Below, piece after piece: positions 46,322 through 55,523 of a stretch of DNA of 60,411 nucleotides. Each line of letters starts with the position of its first letter. Position 1 is the stretch's first letter. Under the pieces are notes generated by a model. The model was given only the letters and a program-made list of their open reading frames with translations, was not told the origin of the DNA and did no database searches. Source of the stretch: Beijerinckia sp. L45 (GTDB lineage Bacteria; Pseudomonadota; Alphaproteobacteria; Rhizobiales; Beijerinckiaceae); contig NZ_LMUU01000096.1 of the NCBI RefSeq assembly GCF_009765775.1, positions 14,446 to 74,856 of the forward strand, in the 5' to 3' direction. Made by a program: the position numbers and the translations under genes.

Positions 46322-47446
46322 CTAGAAACGAGGCTCCTCGGGCAGGTCCGGCGGCGTCGGGCCGACGGCGATTCCTTTCATGAGCCTATCGAATGCATCT
46401 TTGTAGAACTGGCCTCGCCCTGCCTTGTTGGCGAGAATGGCGACATGCCCTACACGGTCCTTCGAGGCGTTCGCGAGGATCATGTTCAAAGCGTCTTCCA
46501 TGGAATTCGCAGCCGGGATGTCGGCGAATCCGTTAATCGCTCGGAGGACGTACGTTGCGAGATCGACGCTGCCTTCAAAGACCTCGGTCCGCGGCGAGGT
46601 CTCGATTGGTCGACAGGCGGAGGTCGGCTTCACCATTGGAAGCGCGGGAAGGTCGATCCGCTCGCTTCCGTTCTCGTAGAACAGATAGTTCGAAGCGCAG
46701 ACGGTCTGCCGCAAGGTATCGAACTGGTACCCTCGATCATCGTGGTGCTGGGATATGTCGGCGGTACTGCCGACGTAGCGCTTGGCTTGGAAGACCATGG
46801 GGATGATGACGGAGCCACGCAGCGGCCCGGTCAAAAGGAGGATCTTCGCCTCGAGGTCGCAAGGACTGATGTCCGCCTCGTCTATGTCGAGGATGAGCGC
46901 CAGATCGCCGCCCGTCGCCTGTTCGTATCCGCCGACCGAAAGATCTATCCTCGATATCTCTATGCTGGTGCCTGTCCTCGACAGGTAGGCTTTCGCCGCG
47001 TCCGTCCATTTATCGCAGGCGCCGCGTATCCTGCCGACGAGTTCGCCCGTGAGGTATGTCTCGTGGCTACGGGGCGGACACGCCTCGAGCGCGAAGTCCC
47101 TTTGCGCCTCGAGGAGCGCCTGGAACAGGAACCAGGTTACCTTGTTCTTGAATACCAGGGGATCGAAGTAAAGTCTTTCAAGCAGAAACTCCCAATCGCG
47201 CATCGACGCATGGTTCGCGATGTCTCGTGCTACCATGATCTGCCCGAGCATACCCACCTGCGACAGCACTTGTTTGCATTCCCACAATCTCGCCGCGATA
47301 TGTCCCGAGAGGCCTTGCCGCCTCTCAAAGGTGTTGGCCCGGCTGAGCCGAGCCATGCGCCCGAAGTTTTCATCGAAAGACTTCTGTCTGAGCGAGGATA
47401 TTTCATCGCCGGAAAGGCCAAACGCGTCGAGGAGTTCAGATGCCAT
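46322..47446 (-). CDS. hypothetical protein with Mrr-like QxK nuclease signature
   Basis: A 374-aa protein from the ATG at 47446, with AAAGG seven bases upstream; an ATG at 47515 is possible. The first 200 residues are helical. GGYEQATGGDLALILDI, then a strand pair and IPMVFQAKRY, give the D...QAKRY pattern close to that of Mrr-type restriction enzymes (PD-(D/E)XK fold). The C-terminus is helical. It lies alone between the decarboxylase and the aromatic operon, apparently inserted there. A nuclease or defence role is inferred from the motif only. Confidence 0.58.
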   Translation of the reverse strand: MASELLDAFGLSGDEISSLRQKSFDENFGRMARLSRANTFERRQGLSGHIAARLWECKQVLSQVGMLGQIMVARDIANHASMRDWEFLLERLYFDPLVFKNKVTWFLFQALLEAQRDFALEACPPRSHETYLTGELVGRIRGACDKWTDAAKAYLSRTGTSIEISRIDLSVGGYEQATGGDLALILDIDEADISPCDLEAKILLLTGPLRGSVIIPMVFQAKRYVGSTADISQHHDDRGYQFDTLRQTVCASNYLFYENGSERIDLPALPMVKPTSACRPIETSPRTEVFEGSVDLATYVLRAINGFADIPAANSMEDALNMILANASKDRVGHVAILANKAGRGQFYKDAFDRLMKGIAVGPTPPDLPEEPRF

Positions 47447-47790
47447 GGCATTGCCTTTCGGTATGGCTGTTTCGCTAAGATCGCTTCGACCTTTGCGAAT
47501 GCATATACCGTTCATGGCCTCTTGGAGTTGTCCGCTTGGAGGCCTTCCCCCCTTTCGAGAAAATCTTCTCTCGATGCTCGCAAACCCGTCGAACGACGTA
47601 GCCGGCGCATCGGGAGCCCAAGCCGCGATCACGACAAGCGCGGGCTACGGTGCCGTCCGCTACATTCTTAGGTCTTCGCATTCGGATCTGATCGGCCCTC
47701 CAGACTCGCTGATGGCGTGAACGATCGTCCGCCTCGGGTTTGGGCGTCGTGACCGGTAAGGGCCGACCCGATTGCGGCGAGCCGTCGCGA
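47447..47790. other. spacer, no gene seen
   Basis: 344 bases at the 3' end of the aromatic operon. No clear terminator is seen; the possible in-frame upstream start of the Mrr-like gene (47515) falls here. Confidence 0.4.
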
Positions 47791-48597
47791 TCACATGAAG
47801 CGGTCGGAACCTCCGGAGGCCTCGATGGTGTCGCCCGTGACGAAGCCGTTGCGGTCGGAGGCCAGGAACGCTGCGATCGCCGCGATCTCGCGCGCCGATC
47901 CCGGACGTCCGACGGGCGTGAGTTCGGCCGAGACCTTGGCGAGGACGTCATGGTCCGAAAGCGCCGCCAGTTCGGGCCGGCCGCGGCGCACCGCCGGGAG
48001 CATGTTGTTCGCCCAGTTGTCGGTCGCGACGGCGCCGATGCCGATGGCGTTGACGAGGATCCCCATTCCGGCGACCTCGAGCGCGAGCGACTTCGTCAGG
48101 TTGCAGATCGCCGCGCTCAGGACGTGCGACACGAGCAGCTTCGGGTTGGGATAGATGCCCCCGATCGACGACATGTTGACGATGCGTCCCCAGCCGCGTC
48201 TGCCCATGATGGGGATCGCCACTTTGCAGAGCCTCCGCATCGAGGTCAGCTTGACGCTCGTCATCTCCTCCCAGTCCGCCTCGGTGGCGCTCATCAGGCC
48301 GCCGGCGTGCGCGCGGCCGGCGTTGTTCACGAGGATGTCCAGGGACCCGAAACGCGAGACGGCTGCGTCCGCGATCCTCGCCGCCGCGTCGGCATCGGCG
48401 ACGTCGACCGCGATCGACGAGATCCTGCCCCCGGTACGGGCGGCGAGGGTTTCTTCCGTGGCGCGAAGCCTTCCGGCGTCGCGCGCAGCGATCAGGACGC
48501 ACGCGCCGTTCTCGAGCAGTTCCTGCGCGACGGCCTCGCCGATTCCGGCACTGCCGCCCGTGACCACCGCGACGCGGCCTTCGATGCCAAGGTTCAT
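47791..48597 (-). CDS. short-chain dehydrogenase/reductase family protein, altered active site
   Basis: A 268-aa SDR. The cofactor motif GGSAGIGEA (14-22) and NNAGR (91-95) are intact, and Ser144 is in NMSSIGG. Where the catalytic Y-x3-K should follow, the sequence reads SHVLSAAICNLTKSLALE, with His158 for Tyr and Ala162 for Lys. It may still bind NAD(P)(H) but is unlikely to work by the classical mechanism. It is the last gene of the ligB-ligA-MFS-SDR operon, 19 bases after the transporter gene. Confidence 0.85.
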   Translation of the reverse strand: MNLGIEGRVAVVTGGSAGIGEAVAQELLENGACVLIAARDAGRLRATEETLAARTGGRISSIAVDVADADAAARIADAAVSRFGSLDILVNNAGRAHAGGLMSATEADWEEMTSVKLTSMRRLCKVAIPIMGRRGWGRIVNMSSIGGIYPNPKLLVSHVLSAAICNLTKSLALEVAGMGILVNAIGIGAVATDNWANNMLPAVRRGRPELAALSDHDVLAKVSAELTPVGRPGSAREIAAIAAFLASDRNGFVTGDTIEASGGSDRFM

Positions 48598-48616
48598 TTG
48601 TCTTCTCTCCGGTTCG

Positions 48617-49921
48617 TCAGGTTGGAAGGGCCGCGGTGCCGGTCTCCGGCATGAAGCGCAGGACCAGGATCGCGATCGTGTAGAGGAGGGTCAGGGCCAG
48701 TACGGTGGACTGGTACCCGCCGAGGCTGGAGTAGAGTAGGGCCGTGAGGATCGGCAGCGGGAACGCGACCATCCTGGCGCAACTGAAGACGCAGCCCATC
48801 GCCGTCGCCCGGATGCTCGTGGGAAACAGTTCCGGCAGGTAGATCGGCATCCAGGAGAAGACGCCGAGCGTGAAGACGCCCAGGACGAAGACGCAGGCAA
48901 GCGATATGGCGAGCGTCGGCGGCGCGAGGAACGTGAGCGCTCCGGCACCGACCGCACCCGTGAAGGCGAGGTACATGTACGGTTTGCGTCCCAGACGATC
49001 GACGAGGAAGCCGGCGCTGACGTAGCCGACGATGGCGCCGCCGTTGTAGACGAGGGCGCTTATCCCGGCCCAGCGCGAGGCCTCGAGGCCTTGGCCGGCG
49101 GCGATCGCGCCGATGTAGGGACCGCTCAACGCGCTGATCGCGTAGAACACCGAGACGGTGACGGCCGCCATCAGGAAGGCGCCGGCGGCGCGGCCGCGAA
49201 CCGAGGGATCGCGCAACAGGTGTATGACGCCTTCGGGCTTGCCGCCGGTGTCCCGCGTCCGCTTCCGCTCGGTCGCGGCTGCGATCCACAGTTCCGACTC
49301 CGGAACGCTGCGACGTATGTAGATCAGCACGAACGCCGGCAGCACGCCGCTGCAGAACATCCAACGCCAGCCCTCGGGACCCGTCAGGGACTGGAGGATC
49401 AGCCAGATCCCCGCTGCCAGCAGGAAGCCGAAGCCGTAGCCCGACTGCATGACGCCGAGCGCCCTGGCGCGTGACGACGCCGGCCAAGTCTCCGCGACGA
49501 GCGCCGTCCCGGTGCTCCACTCCGAGCCGAGGAACAGCCCCGTGAGGAATCGCGCGACGACGAGCGCGGTCACCGACGGGCTCAGGGCCGTGAGGCCCGT
49601 GAAGGCGCAGTAGCCGGCGATCGAGATCATGAGCATCGGTTTGCGTCCGACGCGATCGGCGCCGAGGCTGCCGACGACGCCGCCGATCGCCCAGCCCATC
49701 AGCGTGGCGCCGAGCGCGGTCCCGACCGCGAGGCGGATGTCGTCGGGATTGGGGTTCGACAGGAGCGAGGCGGCCGCGGCGTTGCCGACGAGGATCAGGG
49801 TGCTCGTCTCGAAGCCGTCGAACATCCAGCCGATGAAGCTGCTCAGCAGCGCCTTCCTCTGCGCGGGTCCTATCTTGCGTGACGCGTCCAGCACCGTGTC
49901 TTCCCTCCGGCCTTCAATCAT
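48617..49921 (-). CDS. MFS transporter, aromatic-acid:H+ symporter-like
   Basis: A 434-aa inner-membrane permease with about 12 helices. SFIGWMFDGFETSTLILVG is the first helix; LGADRVGRKPMLM is the loop 2-3 motif; FLTGLFLGSEWSTGTALVAE is the helix 4-5 region; FLVDRLGRKPYMYL is the second-half motif; SWMPIYLPELFPTSIRAT is the late helix 10 region. The ATG at 49921 overlaps the ligA stop by ATGA. Its place in a ligAB operon indicates uptake of an aromatic acid. Confidence 0.88.
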   Translation of the reverse strand: MIEGRREDTVLDASRKIGPAQRKALLSSFIGWMFDGFETSTLILVGNAAAASLLSNPNPDDIRLAVGTALGATLMGWAIGGVVGSLGADRVGRKPMLMISIAGYCAFTGLTALSPSVTALVVARFLTGLFLGSEWSTGTALVAETWPASSRARALGVMQSGYGFGFLLAAGIWLILQSLTGPEGWRWMFCSGVLPAFVLIYIRRSVPESELWIAAATERKRTRDTGGKPEGVIHLLRDPSVRGRAAGAFLMAAVTVSVFYAISALSGPYIGAIAAGQGLEASRWAGISALVYNGGAIVGYVSAGFLVDRLGRKPYMYLAFTGAVGAGALTFLAPPTLAISLACVFVLGVFTLGVFSWMPIYLPELFPTSIRATAMGCVFSCARMVAFPLPILTALLYSSLGGYQSTVLALTLLYTIAILVLRFMPETGTAALPT

Positions 49922-50193
49922 TCCGACCAGCCCGGGGCGCACGCCCGCATCCGCCGGTTGAAGGTCGGCAGGTCGAGTCCGAAGATCTCGAAGCGGCAAA
50001 GTATGAGGAGCAGGAACGCCGAGGCGCCTTCGCGGTGGAGGCACGCCACGTCGCCGGCGATCAACGCCTCCCGCTCGCGGTCCGTGAAGGGCATCGAGGC
50101 GAGCGCGACACCGGGATTGGACTTCGCCAGCGCCCGGAACGGCTCGTCGTGCAGGATCCGCCGGCACAGCTTGTGGATCAGGTAGACGTTCAC
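49918..50193 (-). CDS. ligA: extradiol dioxygenase small (LigA-like) subunit
   Basis: A 91-aa protein of the LigA type, the helical small subunit that covers the LigB active site in protocatechuate 4,5-dioxygenase and relatives. Typical text is LIHKLCRRILHDEPFRALAK and FTDREREALIAGDVACLHRE. The start is GTG at 50193 in a GTGA overlap with the ligB stop, and its own stop overlaps the MFS start, so three genes are translationally coupled. Confidence 0.8.
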   Translation of the reverse strand: MNVYLIHKLCRRILHDEPFRALAKSNPGVALASMPFTDREREALIAGDVACLHREGASAFLLLILCRFEIFGLDLPTFNRRMRACAPGWSE

Positions 50194-51026
50194 GCGCCGC
50201 CCTCCGCGCCCCACGCCGCGAAGGCGTTGCCGAGCGCCGGCTGTTCGAACAGGAGGTCCGGAGCGGTCTCTCCGACGATGCCCAGCGCCGTGATCCACGT
50301 GAGGAGTTCGCCCGCGACGTTCCCGGCCTCGAACATCCTGGTCTCCGTCGCCGCTTGGATGAGTTCGGCGTGTTGGCGCGTCCTGACGCGGTCGAGGACC
50401 CATGACGCCCATTGCGGGTCCGGCACCCCGAAGGTCTTGTTGAGAAACGCCCGCGGACCGCCGATCTCCAGGCTCAGCGATCCGCTCGCGACGACGGCGA
50501 TTCGCTTGGCTGGCTCCCAGCGTCCCAGGGCTTCACGCAGCACCGCTCCAAGCCTGTGGCACCGGCTCGCGGCGGGCAGCGGCCGGACGATGCAGTTGAT
50601 GAAGATCGGAACGATTGGGATCTTCATGTCCGGCGTCATGAAATGCAGGGGGACCAGGGTCCCGTGGTCGAGGTCGAACTCCTGGCTCTGGGCGAAGTCG
50701 AAGCCGTTCTCGACCACCGCACCTAGGAGGTGCGCCGCGAGGTCCCGGGCCACCTTGATCTCGTAGCGCGGCATGCCCGGCGTCCGGTCGCTCGGACCTC
50801 CGGTGCGCTCGGCGAGACCGATGGCGAAGGTTGGCCAGTTGTCGAGGAAGAACGTGTTGAAATGGTCGTTGCTGATCGAGACGATGAGGTCCGGCCTCGA
50901 TCGTTCCAGGTGCCGCCTCATCTCGGCGAAGAAGCGGAACGTGTCCGAGGCGTCGCCGGTCGCCAGGACGTCGCTGACGAAGCTGGGCGTGTGCGGGATG
51001 ACGTAGGTCGCGACGATCTTGGACAA
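50190..51026 (-). CDS. ligB: extradiol ring-cleavage dioxygenase, LigB family catalytic subunit
   Basis: A 278-aa class III extradiol dioxygenase. Fe(II) ligands by family: IPHTPSF (His), SNDHFNTF (His) and the Glu in NVAGELLTW. FDLDHGTLVPL supplies the active-site His. The position of the second catalytic His, usually in a GG-x-SHQ segment, reads ASGSLSLEIGGP here, with Leu in place of His. The start is most likely TTG at 51026, just before the first strand. The first operon gene, it is divergent from the regulator gene at 51228. The substrate is probably a catechol-type aromatic acid, not necessarily protocatechuate. Confidence 0.82.
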   Translation of the reverse strand: MSKIVATYVIPHTPSFVSDVLATGDASDTFRFFAEMRRHLERSRPDLIVSISNDHFNTFFLDNWPTFAIGLAERTGGPSDRTPGMPRYEIKVARDLAAHLLGAVVENGFDFAQSQEFDLDHGTLVPLHFMTPDMKIPIVPIFINCIVRPLPAASRCHRLGAVLREALGRWEPAKRIAVVASGSLSLEIGGPRAFLNKTFGVPDPQWASWVLDRVRTRQHAELIQAATETRMFEAGNVAGELLTWITALGIVGETAPDLLFEQPALGNAFAAWGAEGGA

Positions 51027-51227
51027 TGGGTTCGTTCCGGGAGGCGGCACCCTCCCGCGAGGCCGGTGGCGGATCACGCGGGGAGGGTCGAAAGCGGCGT
51101 GGTTGCCGTCGCTGCTTCATGCTACGGGCGGCGGGCGGGATCTTTGCCGCTGGATTTCAGGGGTCTGAATTCTCCGTCGATCCCGGGCGGAAAGGTATTC
51201 CTGACGAGGCTTTGGAGCGTCGCCGAC

Positions 51228-53936
51228 GTGACCCACGATGCGGAAACCCGGGACGATCGGGACATACCGTTCGGTGCCTATCGGATCTTTCCGCGCCTGC
51301 GCCTCCTGATGCGCGACGGGCGGAAGGTCGAACTCGGCCGCAAGGCCTTCGACGTGCTGCTGGCGCTGGTCGAGGCCGACGGCGACACCCTGACCAAGGA
51401 CGATCTGCTTTCGCGCGTCTGGCCGTTGGAAGTGGTGGAGGAGAACAACCTGCAGGCGCAGATCTCGGCATTGCGGTCGGCCCTGGGCGTTGACCGGCAC
51501 CTCATCGCCACGGAGTTCAACCGGGGATACCGGCTCACGCGACCCGGGCGCAACGCGGACGCGATCCCTGCGCCGCCGCCTGACCCTGTCGCTCGGCTTG
51601 GGCCCCTGATAGGACGCGAACACGAGATCGCGGCGCTTGCCGGGACGCTTGCATCGAGCCGTCTCGTGACGGTCGCCGGCCCGGGCGGCATCGGCAAGAC
51701 GCGGCTTGCGGCCGAACTCCACCGTCTCGCGAGGCCCGCGTTTCCAGGCGGCAGCACGTTCGTCGAACTGGCCCGGCTGACAGGCCCGGGGCTGGTCCGG
51801 GCGACGATCGCCGCCAGCCTTGCTGCCGGCGGGCCCCGAGTCGCCGCCTCGGACGCTTCGGGGAGGTCTGCGCGTCTGCTGATCCTCGACAACTGCGAGC
51901 ATCTGCTGCAGGAGGCGGCGGAGGCGGTCGAGGCGATCCTGGGCGTTTGGCCCGACCTGTCCGTCCTGACGACGACGCAGGAGCCGCTGGGGCTCGAGGG
52001 GGAGCAGGTGTTCCGCCTGCAGCCACTCGGTCTGCCGCCGGCGGGGACGTCCTCCCTCGAGGATCTGCTCCGATACCCGTGCGCCCGATTGCTGCAGCAT
52101 CTAATCCTCGCCAACGACCGCGATGCGCCGCTCGGCGACCGAGAGGCGGCCGACCTGTGCGCCATCTGCAGGAGCCTCGACGGCATCCCTCTGGCGATCG
52201 AACTCGCGGCCGTGCGGGTCGCGCAGATCGGCCTGCGGGACGTGGTCGCCGGGCTGAGCGACCGGTTCCGGCTCCTGACGGCTAGCCGACGCACGGCGAT
52301 GCCCCGTCACCAGACCCTGCGCGCGACACTGGATTGGAGCTTCGGCCTGCTCATGGCGGCCGAGCGCGACCTTCTTCTGAGGTTGGGGCTGTTCGCCGGG
52401 AGCTTCACGCTCGACGCGGCGCACGACGTCGCGGTTCCCGACGCGGCCGATGTCTGGCTGGTGGCCGACCTGCTGGGCGCGCTCGCCTCGAAGTCGATGA
52501 TCGTGAAGGAGGCGCACGGGCAACGGACCCGGTTCCGGCTTTCGGAGACGGTCCGGTCCTTCGCGTTGGAGGGGCTCGCCGCCACGGGCGGCTCCGCGGT
52601 CTTTGCGGCGCGGCACGCGGCGTACTTCCAGCACCGCCTGGGCATCGCCGCCGGCGAATGGCGGCGGTTGCCTTCCAACGACTGGGTCGTCGAGTTCGCG
52701 GACGACCTGAGCGACGTGCGCGCCGCGCTCGACTGGGGCTTGTCGACGGAAGGCGATCCGCGAGCGGCGCTTGGTGCCCTGTGCGCCTCGCTGCCGTTCT
52801 GGATCCAGCTATCGCTCCTGGACGAATGCCGGCTCCGGGTCGAGCGGGCGCTTGCGGCCTCGCCAGAGGTGCTGGAACGGGAGCCCAAGCTCGAGATGGC
52901 GCTCAACGCGGCGCTCGGTGCCTCGACCACCTGGTCGCAGGGTGCCGTTCCCGGCGCGGCCGTCGCATGGCACCGGGCGCTGGCGCTCGGCGGGCGCATC
53001 GGCGACGCCGAATGCCAATCGCGCGCCCATTACGGACTGTGGCTGCACGCCCTCAGGACCGGTCGCTACGCGGAGTCGCTCGGGTGGGCGCAGCGCCTGT
53101 TGCGGGACGGCGCCGCACGCGGTGACAACCACGCGGTCGACGCGGGCAGGCGTGCGGCGGGCGTCTCCTGCCATTTCCTCGGGCGCCACGACGAGGCCAA
53201 CGCTTCCATCGGCTCGGTCGTGGCGCTGGGCCGGCCGTCTCCGGAAAGCTCGTTCACGCTCCGCTTCGGTCTAGACCAGCGGTCCGCCGGCTTCGCCTTC
53301 CTCGCCCGCGTCCAGTGGGTCCAGGGTCAGACCGAGCGATCCGTCCATACGGCGTGCCTGGCGGTGGATGCCGCGGAACGGCTCGACCACGCCAACACGT
53401 TGTGCTGCGCGCTCCTCGAAGGCACCTGCACGGTCGCGGCCTTCGGCAATGACCTTCCGACGCTGGAGCGGAATGCACGCCTGGCCGTCGCGCTTGCCGA
53501 GCGACATGGACTGGGCTTCTGGCGTGCCTACGGGCAGGCGTTCGCCGATCTCGCGCGCCTGTGGAGCCTCCGCGCCACCGCCTCGACGGACCGCATGCTG
53601 GCGTCGCTGGCCGCCCTTGAGGCCGTCGGCGTTTCCCCCGGCTACACGATGCTGACGACGGCGTTGGCCGAGCATCTGATCGGATCGCGACGCGTCGACG
53701 AGGCGGCTCCGCTCATCGACCGGCTCCTCGGGGACGATGCCGCGACATGCTGGGCGCGTCCGGAGTTGATGCGGTTGAAGGCCCGCATAGCGCGGGGGCG
53801 CAACGGCACGTCCGATTCTGAGTCCCTGCTCGGATCCGCGCTGGACCTCGCGACGGAGCAGGGCGCCCACGCCTGGCGGCGGCGGCTCGTCGAGGACATC
53901 GGGGGCTACGGGCTACGGATCGGTGAACCGTCTTGA
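51228..53936 (+). CDS. winged-helix/ATPase/TPR transcriptional regulator
   Basis: A 902-aa regulator. An OmpR-type winged HTH is at about residues 12-105 (YRIFPRLRLLMRDGRKVELG, then RKAFDVLLALVEADG and TEFNRGYRL). The STAND-like ATPase that follows has Walker A VAGPGGIGKTRL and Walker B LLILDNCEHLL. Helical TPR-type repeats fill the C-terminal half. The GTG at 51228 is the start nearest the HTH; earlier in-frame starts exist. Large proteins of this build act as ligand-sensing activators. It is divergent from ligB, so the lig operon is its likely target. Confidence 0.8.
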   Translation: MTHDAETRDDRDIPFGAYRIFPRLRLLMRDGRKVELGRKAFDVLLALVEADGDTLTKDDLLSRVWPLEVVEENNLQAQISALRSALGVDRHLIATEFNRGYRLTRPGRNADAIPAPPPDPVARLGPLIGREHEIAALAGTLASSRLVTVAGPGGIGKTRLAAELHRLARPAFPGGSTFVELARLTGPGLVRATIAASLAAGGPRVAASDASGRSARLLILDNCEHLLQEAAEAVEAILGVWPDLSVLTTTQEPLGLEGEQVFRLQPLGLPPAGTSSLEDLLRYPCARLLQHLILANDRDAPLGDREAADLCAICRSLDGIPLAIELAAVRVAQIGLRDVVAGLSDRFRLLTASRRTAMPRHQTLRATLDWSFGLLMAAERDLLLRLGLFAGSFTLDAAHDVAVPDAADVWLVADLLGALASKSMIVKEAHGQRTRFRLSETVRSFALEGLAATGGSAVFAARHAAYFQHRLGIAAGEWRRLPSNDWVVEFADDLSDVRAALDWGLSTEGDPRAALGALCASLPFWIQLSLLDECRLRVERALAASPEVLEREPKLEMALNAALGASTTWSQGAVPGAAVAWHRALALGGRIGDAECQSRAHYGLWLHALRTGRYAESLGWAQRLLRDGAARGDNHAVDAGRRAAGVSCHFLGRHDEANASIGSVVALGRPSPESSFTLRFGLDQRSAGFAFLARVQWVQGQTERSVHTACLAVDAAERLDHANTLCCALLEGTCTVAAFGNDLPTLERNARLAVALAERHGLGFWRAYGQAFADLARLWSLRATASTDRMLASLAALEAVGVSPGYTMLTTALAEHLIGSRRVDEAAPLIDRLLGDDAATCWARPELMRLKARIARGRNGTSDSESLLGSALDLATEQGAHAWRRRLVEDIGGYGLRIGEPS

Positions 53937-54054
53937 CGGAAGTTCTAGCGCAACGACAGCCGCTTCAGTCCCCCTGGTCGTAGACGCGTAAGAGACACGC
54001 AGATCGAGCCTCCGCTTCCGCCATGCGACCGATTGACATGGCTAAGATGTACGA

Positions 54055-54066
54055 CTGATATGTCAG
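54055..54066. promoter_or_regulatory. palindrome CTGATATGTCAG (GntR operator candidate)
   Basis: 35 bases before the MFS start at 54101. It differs by one base from the perfect copy at 55825-55836, and a weaker copy lies in the panB/gntR gap. Confidence 0.5.
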
Positions 54067-54100
54067 ATAGGCCGCGACAGTCGGCAGATCGGGAGGCGGC

Positions 54101-55513
54101 ATGTCGATTGTGGCAACAGGGGATTCATTCGCGCGCGACGACGGCGCGACGGCCGTTCGCGACACCGGCGGCACGGCCGCAGCCATAGCCGGGCGGCTCG
54201 AACGCCTGCCGCTGACGTCCTATCAGCACGGCATCTTCGTCATCATCGCGACGGCGTGGTTCTTCGACAGTCTCGATCTCGGCGCCCTCACCTTCGTTCT
54301 CGGCTCGATCAAGGCCGAGTTCGCGCTTGACGCCGCGCACGCGGGGCTGCTTTCCAGCATGAGCTTCCTCGGCATGTTCCTGGGCGCGAGCGGTGCCGGG
54401 CTTCTCGCGGACCGTTTCGGCCGCACCAAGGTCTTCCAGGTCAGCATGATCTTCTGGGGCCTCGGGAGCATCTGCTGCGGGCTGGCGCCAAGCGTAGAAC
54501 TGCTTGGCCTCGCCCGCATTCTGCTCGGCTTCGGCATGGGCATGGAGTTTCCCTGCGCCCAGTCGATGCTCTCGGAGATCATGCCGGCGAAGAACCGTGG
54601 GCGCTACATCGCCTATCTCGAAGGCTTCTGGCCGATCGGCTTCATCGCCTCCGGCCTTCTCTGCTACGCCGTCTTGTCCTTCGCGACGTGGCGCTGGGTC
54701 TTCATCATCGAGGGCCTGCCTGCGATCTTCGTCTTGGTCGTGCGCCGCAAGGTGCCGGAATCGCCACGCTGGCTCGCCGCCCGCGGCCGTACCGCCGATG
54801 CCGAGCGCGTCATGGCCGGCATCGAGGCGCAGGTGCAGCGACGGCTTCCCAACGGCACCGTGTTGCCGACCCCAAAGCCCTTCGTCACGCTGCCCGCATC
54901 GACCGCAGGCGGGTTCCCTGCGCTCTTCGCGGGCGCCCAGCGCAAGCGCACGATCATGCTGTGGTGCCTCTGGTTCTTCGCGCTGCTCGGCTTCTACGGG
55001 CTGACGACATGGCTCGGCGCGCTTCTGCAGCAGAAGGGGTTCGCGGTCACGAAGTCGGTGTTCTACACCGTCCTCATCTCGCTCGCCGGCGTTCCGGGCT
55101 TCTTGACCGCGGCTTGGCTGCTCGAGCGGATCGGCCGCAAGGCGACGTTGATCGGCATGCTGCTCGGCAGCGCCGCGGCGGCCTATTTCTACGGGACATC
55201 CGCCACCGTGGGCGCGCTGATCGGCTTCGGCCTTTGCATGCAGTTCTGTCAATTCGGCATGTGGTCGGTGCTTTACGCCTACACGCCCGAACTCTATCCC
55301 ACCCGCATCCGCGCGACGGGGGCCGGCTTCGCCTCCGCGATCGGGCGGCTCGGTTCGCTCCTCGGACCCTACGTCATCGGCCTGGTGCTGCCGCTGAGCG
55401 GGCAGACCGGCGTCTTCACGCTCGGCGCCGGCGCCTTCGTGCTGGCGGCGCTGGTAGTCCTGGTCCTCGGCGAGGAAACGCGCGGACGCGCTCTCGAAGA
55501 GATCGCCGCATGA
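54101..55513 (+). CDS. MFS transporter, metabolite:H+ symporter-like
   Basis: A 470-aa inner-membrane permease with about 12 helices after a 40-residue cytoplasmic N-terminus. FFDSLDLGALTFVLGSI is the first helix; LLADRFGRTKVF is the loop 2-3 signature; LGFGMGMEFPCAQSMLSEI is the helix 4-5 region; LYAYTPELYPTRIRATGAG is near helix 10-11. The ribosome site GGGAGG precedes the ATG. A CTGATATGTCAG palindrome lies just upstream. It heads a row of plus-strand genes that run toward panB. Confidence 0.88.
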   Translation: MSIVATGDSFARDDGATAVRDTGGTAAAIAGRLERLPLTSYQHGIFVIIATAWFFDSLDLGALTFVLGSIKAEFALDAAHAGLLSSMSFLGMFLGASGAGLLADRFGRTKVFQVSMIFWGLGSICCGLAPSVELLGLARILLGFGMGMEFPCAQSMLSEIMPAKNRGRYIAYLEGFWPIGFIASGLLCYAVLSFATWRWVFIIEGLPAIFVLVVRRKVPESPRWLAARGRTADAERVMAGIEAQVQRRLPNGTVLPTPKPFVTLPASTAGGFPALFAGAQRKRTIMLWCLWFFALLGFYGLTTWLGALLQQKGFAVTKSVFYTVLISLAGVPGFLTAAWLLERIGRKATLIGMLLGSAAAAYFYGTSATVGALIGFGLCMQFCQFGMWSVLYAYTPELYPTRIRATGAGFASAIGRLGSLLGPYVIGLVLPLSGQTGVFTLGAGAFVLAALVVLVLGEETRGRALEEIAA

Positions 55514-55523
55514 GGATCGTCGC

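Noticed and set aside
51117-52100. Long minus-strand frame opposite the winged-helix regulator
   Set aside because: It is the reverse-strand shadow of a gene with clear domains.
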